From positions 1 through 14,523 of the forward strand of contig JADLBB010000174.1 of NCBI GenBank assembly GCA_020848055.1: a stretch of DNA of 14,523 nucleotides, given 5' to 3'. A program made the translations under genes and the position numbers. Below the pieces are notes generated by a model. That model had not been told where the DNA came from. It was given only the letters and a program-made list of their open reading frames with translations, and did not search any database. The DNA comes from Chloroflexota bacterium. GTDB lineage: Bacteria; Chloroflexota; Limnocylindria; QHBO01. Shown here in pieces: positions 13,228-14,523 of the stretch. Position 1 is the first letter of the stretch, and each line of letters begins with the position of its first letter.

Positions 13228-14220
13228 ATGAAGGTCGCCCACGTCCGAGAGCGCCACGCACCCGCCGGTGCGCCATGGCGCTTGGCCGCCGCCCTCGACC
13301 CGGACGGTGGCCAATGGCTTGACATGGAGTCCGCCCGCCGCACCCTCGTGGCGGCCGACCCGACGCGCGAGCACAACAGCGCCCTTTTCCGCCGCCCGAT
13401 CACGACGCTGGACGCCTACCTCGCCAACGGCCTGCGCGTGGACGCACTGGCCGACCTGCTCGACGCAGAGCCTGACGAGCCGATGGCCGCCGCGGACCTG
13501 GACTTCGGCCCGCCGATCCTGCAGCCGCCCAGCTTCCGCGACTTCTACGCCTTCGAGCGCCACGTCGGCACGATGTGGAAGCGCCGCGACATGCAGATCC
13601 CCGAGGCGTGGTACCGACTGGCGATCTTCTACTTCAGCAACATCTCCGAGATCCGCGGTCCCGGCGATCCCGTGTGGGCCCCGCGCGGCAGCAGTGAGCT
13701 CGATTACGAGCTCGAGGTCGGGGCGCTCATCGACACGCCGGTGCGCGACGTCGACGCGTCGCGCGGCGCCGAGGCGATCGGTGGCTACTTCGTCATGAAC
13801 GACTGGAGCGCGCGCGACCTGCAGCGTGAGGAGACGACCGTCCGCCTGGGTCCGGCCAAGGGCAAGGACTTCGCCACGTCCATCGGCCCGTGGCTGGTGA
13901 CCCCCGATGAGCTGGAGGATCGGCGCACCGCGACCGGCTACGACCTGGCCATGACCGCCAGCGTCAACGGCATCGAACTGTCGCGCGGGGTTTGGTCCAG
14001 CGCCCACTACAGCTTCGGCCAGATGGTCGAGCGGGCCAGCGCCGACGTTCGCCTGCGACCGGGCGACATCCTTGGCTCCGGGACCGTCGGTACGGGGTGC
14101 CTGCTCGAGATTCGCGACGAGGTCCTCAAGCGCTACCTGCAGCCCGGCGACGTGGTGACGCTGGCGATCGAGCGCCTCGGCGAGTTGAGCGCCACCATCG
14201 CGGAGCGACCGGCGGCATGA
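13228..14220 (+). CDS. Fumarylacetoacetate hydrolase family protein (fumarylacetoacetase-like)
   Basis: This 330-aa metal-dependent enzyme hydrolyses carbon-carbon bonds in acylpyruvate-type substrates. Fumarylacetoacetase gives fumarate and acetoacetate in the last step of tyrosine degradation. Catalytic features match FAH spacing: FRDFYAFERH with D105 (metal) and H112 (base, +7 as in mouse D126/H133), LDYELEVG with metal ligands E161 and E163, NDWSARD with D192, GPAKGKDFATSIGPW (Lys/Gly loop), and a C-terminal GSGTVGTGC glycine motif. The N-terminal 90 residues form the small domain seen in true FAHs and in catechol meta-cleavage homologues. Distinguishing fumarylacetoacetase from other acylpyruvases needs phylogeny, but HPPD in the same window favours tyrosine degradation. 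Its TGA overlaps the ATG of the next gene (ATGA). Confidence 0.88.
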   Translation: MKVAHVRERHAPAGAPWRLAAALDPDGGQWLDMESARRTLVAADPTREHNSALFRRPITTLDAYLANGLRVDALADLLDAEPDEPMAAADLDFGPPILQPPSFRDFYAFERHVGTMWKRRDMQIPEAWYRLAIFYFSNISEIRGPGDPVWAPRGSSELDYELEVGALIDTPVRDVDASRGAEAIGGYFVMNDWSARDLQREETTVRLGPAKGKDFATSIGPWLVTPDELEDRRTATGYDLAMTASVNGIELSRGVWSSAHYSFGQMVERASADVRLRPGDILGSGTVGTGCLLEIRDEVLKRYLQPGDVVTLAIERLGELSATIAERPAA

Positions 14221-14523
14221 GTGCCGCGGCCGAGAAACTCGTCGCGCGCATCGAGGAGGCACAACGTCGGCTGGCCTTGCACGCCGCCGTGCCGCCGCCG
14301 CCTGGCCTGACCGATCCGGATCCCGGCGGCGAGGAACGGTGGGAGGCGGGACAGGTCTGGGCTCACCTGGCCGAGTTCCCCGACTACTGGCTGGCCCAGG
14401 CGCGCCGCGTCATCGCCCTGCCGACGCACGAGCCGGTCCCGTTCGGCCGGGTCAAGACCGATGCGGACCGCGTCGCGGCGATCGAGCGCGACCGGCACGA
14501 TAACCCCGCGGCCCTGCTGGCAC
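14217..14523 (+). CDS. DinB-like / four-helix protein, N-terminal part
   Basis: This frame opens at the ATG that overlaps the FAH stop (ATGA) and remains open to the window end, giving 102 visible residues. It begins MSAAAEKLVARIEEAQRRLALH. A helix WEAGQVWAHLAEFPDYWLAQARRVI follows, with the Trp-His-Leu pattern seen in DinB/YfiT-type metal-binding helical bundles, where such a His is a metal ligand; members include thiol-dependent transferases. A helical segment TDADRVAAIERDRHDNPAALLA runs off the edge. The 4-nt overlap and clean coding composition support a real gene cotranscribed with the FAH-like enzyme. The family is tentative since the C-terminal His motif is not visible. A cofactor-dependent isomerase of the mycothiol type would fit the pathway but cannot be shown. 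Confidence 0.65.
   Translation, partial: MSAAAEKLVARIEEAQRRLALHAAVPPPPGLTDPDPGGEERWEAGQVWAHLAEFPDYWLAQARRVIALPTHEPVPFGRVKTDADRVAAIERDRHDNPAALLA

Noticed and set aside
13168..14262. N-terminal extension of the HDAC-like protein to 715 aa
   Set aside because: The extension is antisense to the FAH-like gene and low in complexity. ATG 13167 with a TATGGT box gives a normal-length family member.

Overview
The window is a dense, high-GC bacterial chromosome segment with short intergenic gaps, both strands used and housekeeping or catabolic enzymes throughout. I see no phage, transposase, plasmid, CRISPR, tRNA or rRNA signal. Composition, gene types and the many genes lacking a Shine-Dalgarno sequence but carrying a TANNNT box 6-9 nt before the start codon fit a free-living high-GC lineage such as Chloroflexota or Actinomycetota. 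The phylum is an inference and cannot be fixed from this segment.

Layout. 1-284 (+) is the tail of an ABC (probably ECF-type) ATPase. 278-721 (-) is a hypothetical protein. 720-1406 (+) is a NudL-like Nudix hydrolase. 1403-2236 (-) is an inositol-monophosphatase family enzyme. 2237-2566 is a 330-bp divergent intergenic region holding a family of 25-bp imperfect-palindrome repeats. 2567-3292 (+) is a DeoD-like nucleoside phosphorylase, followed directly by 4-hydroxyphenylpyruvate dioxygenase (3302-4468) and a probably frameshifted small lipoprotein (4479-4747). 4748-4900 can fold into competing hairpins ahead of a membrane protein with a degenerate EAL domain (4901-6379). 6380-6580 is a second hairpin-bearing gap, then a threonine-dehydratase-like PLP enzyme (6581-7546) and an anchored extracytoplasmic protein of unknown function (7580-8839). 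Convergent to these lie an S41 peptidase (8914-10230, -) and a tightly overlapped minus-strand operon: acetylpolyamine-amidohydrolase/HDAC-like protein (12115-13167), luciferase-like flavin oxidoreductase (11096-12118) and SAM methyltransferase (10308-11096). Divergent from that operon is a fumarylacetoacetase-like hydrolase (13228-14220), coupled to a DinB-like gene cut by the window end.

How the genes relate. HPPD and the FAH-like hydrolase are the second and last steps of tyrosine/homogentisate catabolism, but homogentisate dioxygenase and maleylacetoacetate isomerase are not here. The HDAC-LLM-methyltransferase run is coupled by 4-nt and 1-nt overlaps and probably acts as a unit on an unknown small molecule. 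Expression signals are strikingly uniform: seven genes at the head of a unit have a (GGC)TANNNT box abutting the start codon, as expected of leaderless transcripts. Downstream or coupled genes instead use overlaps or SD sequences.

The most notable observations are the hairpin repeat family at 2294-2515, the recurrent leaderless promoter pattern, the EAL domain that has lost catalytic residues together with its potentially structured leader, and a Nudix gene bounded by CATG (two start codons) and CTAG (two stop codons). No clearly new defence or mobile system is visible.
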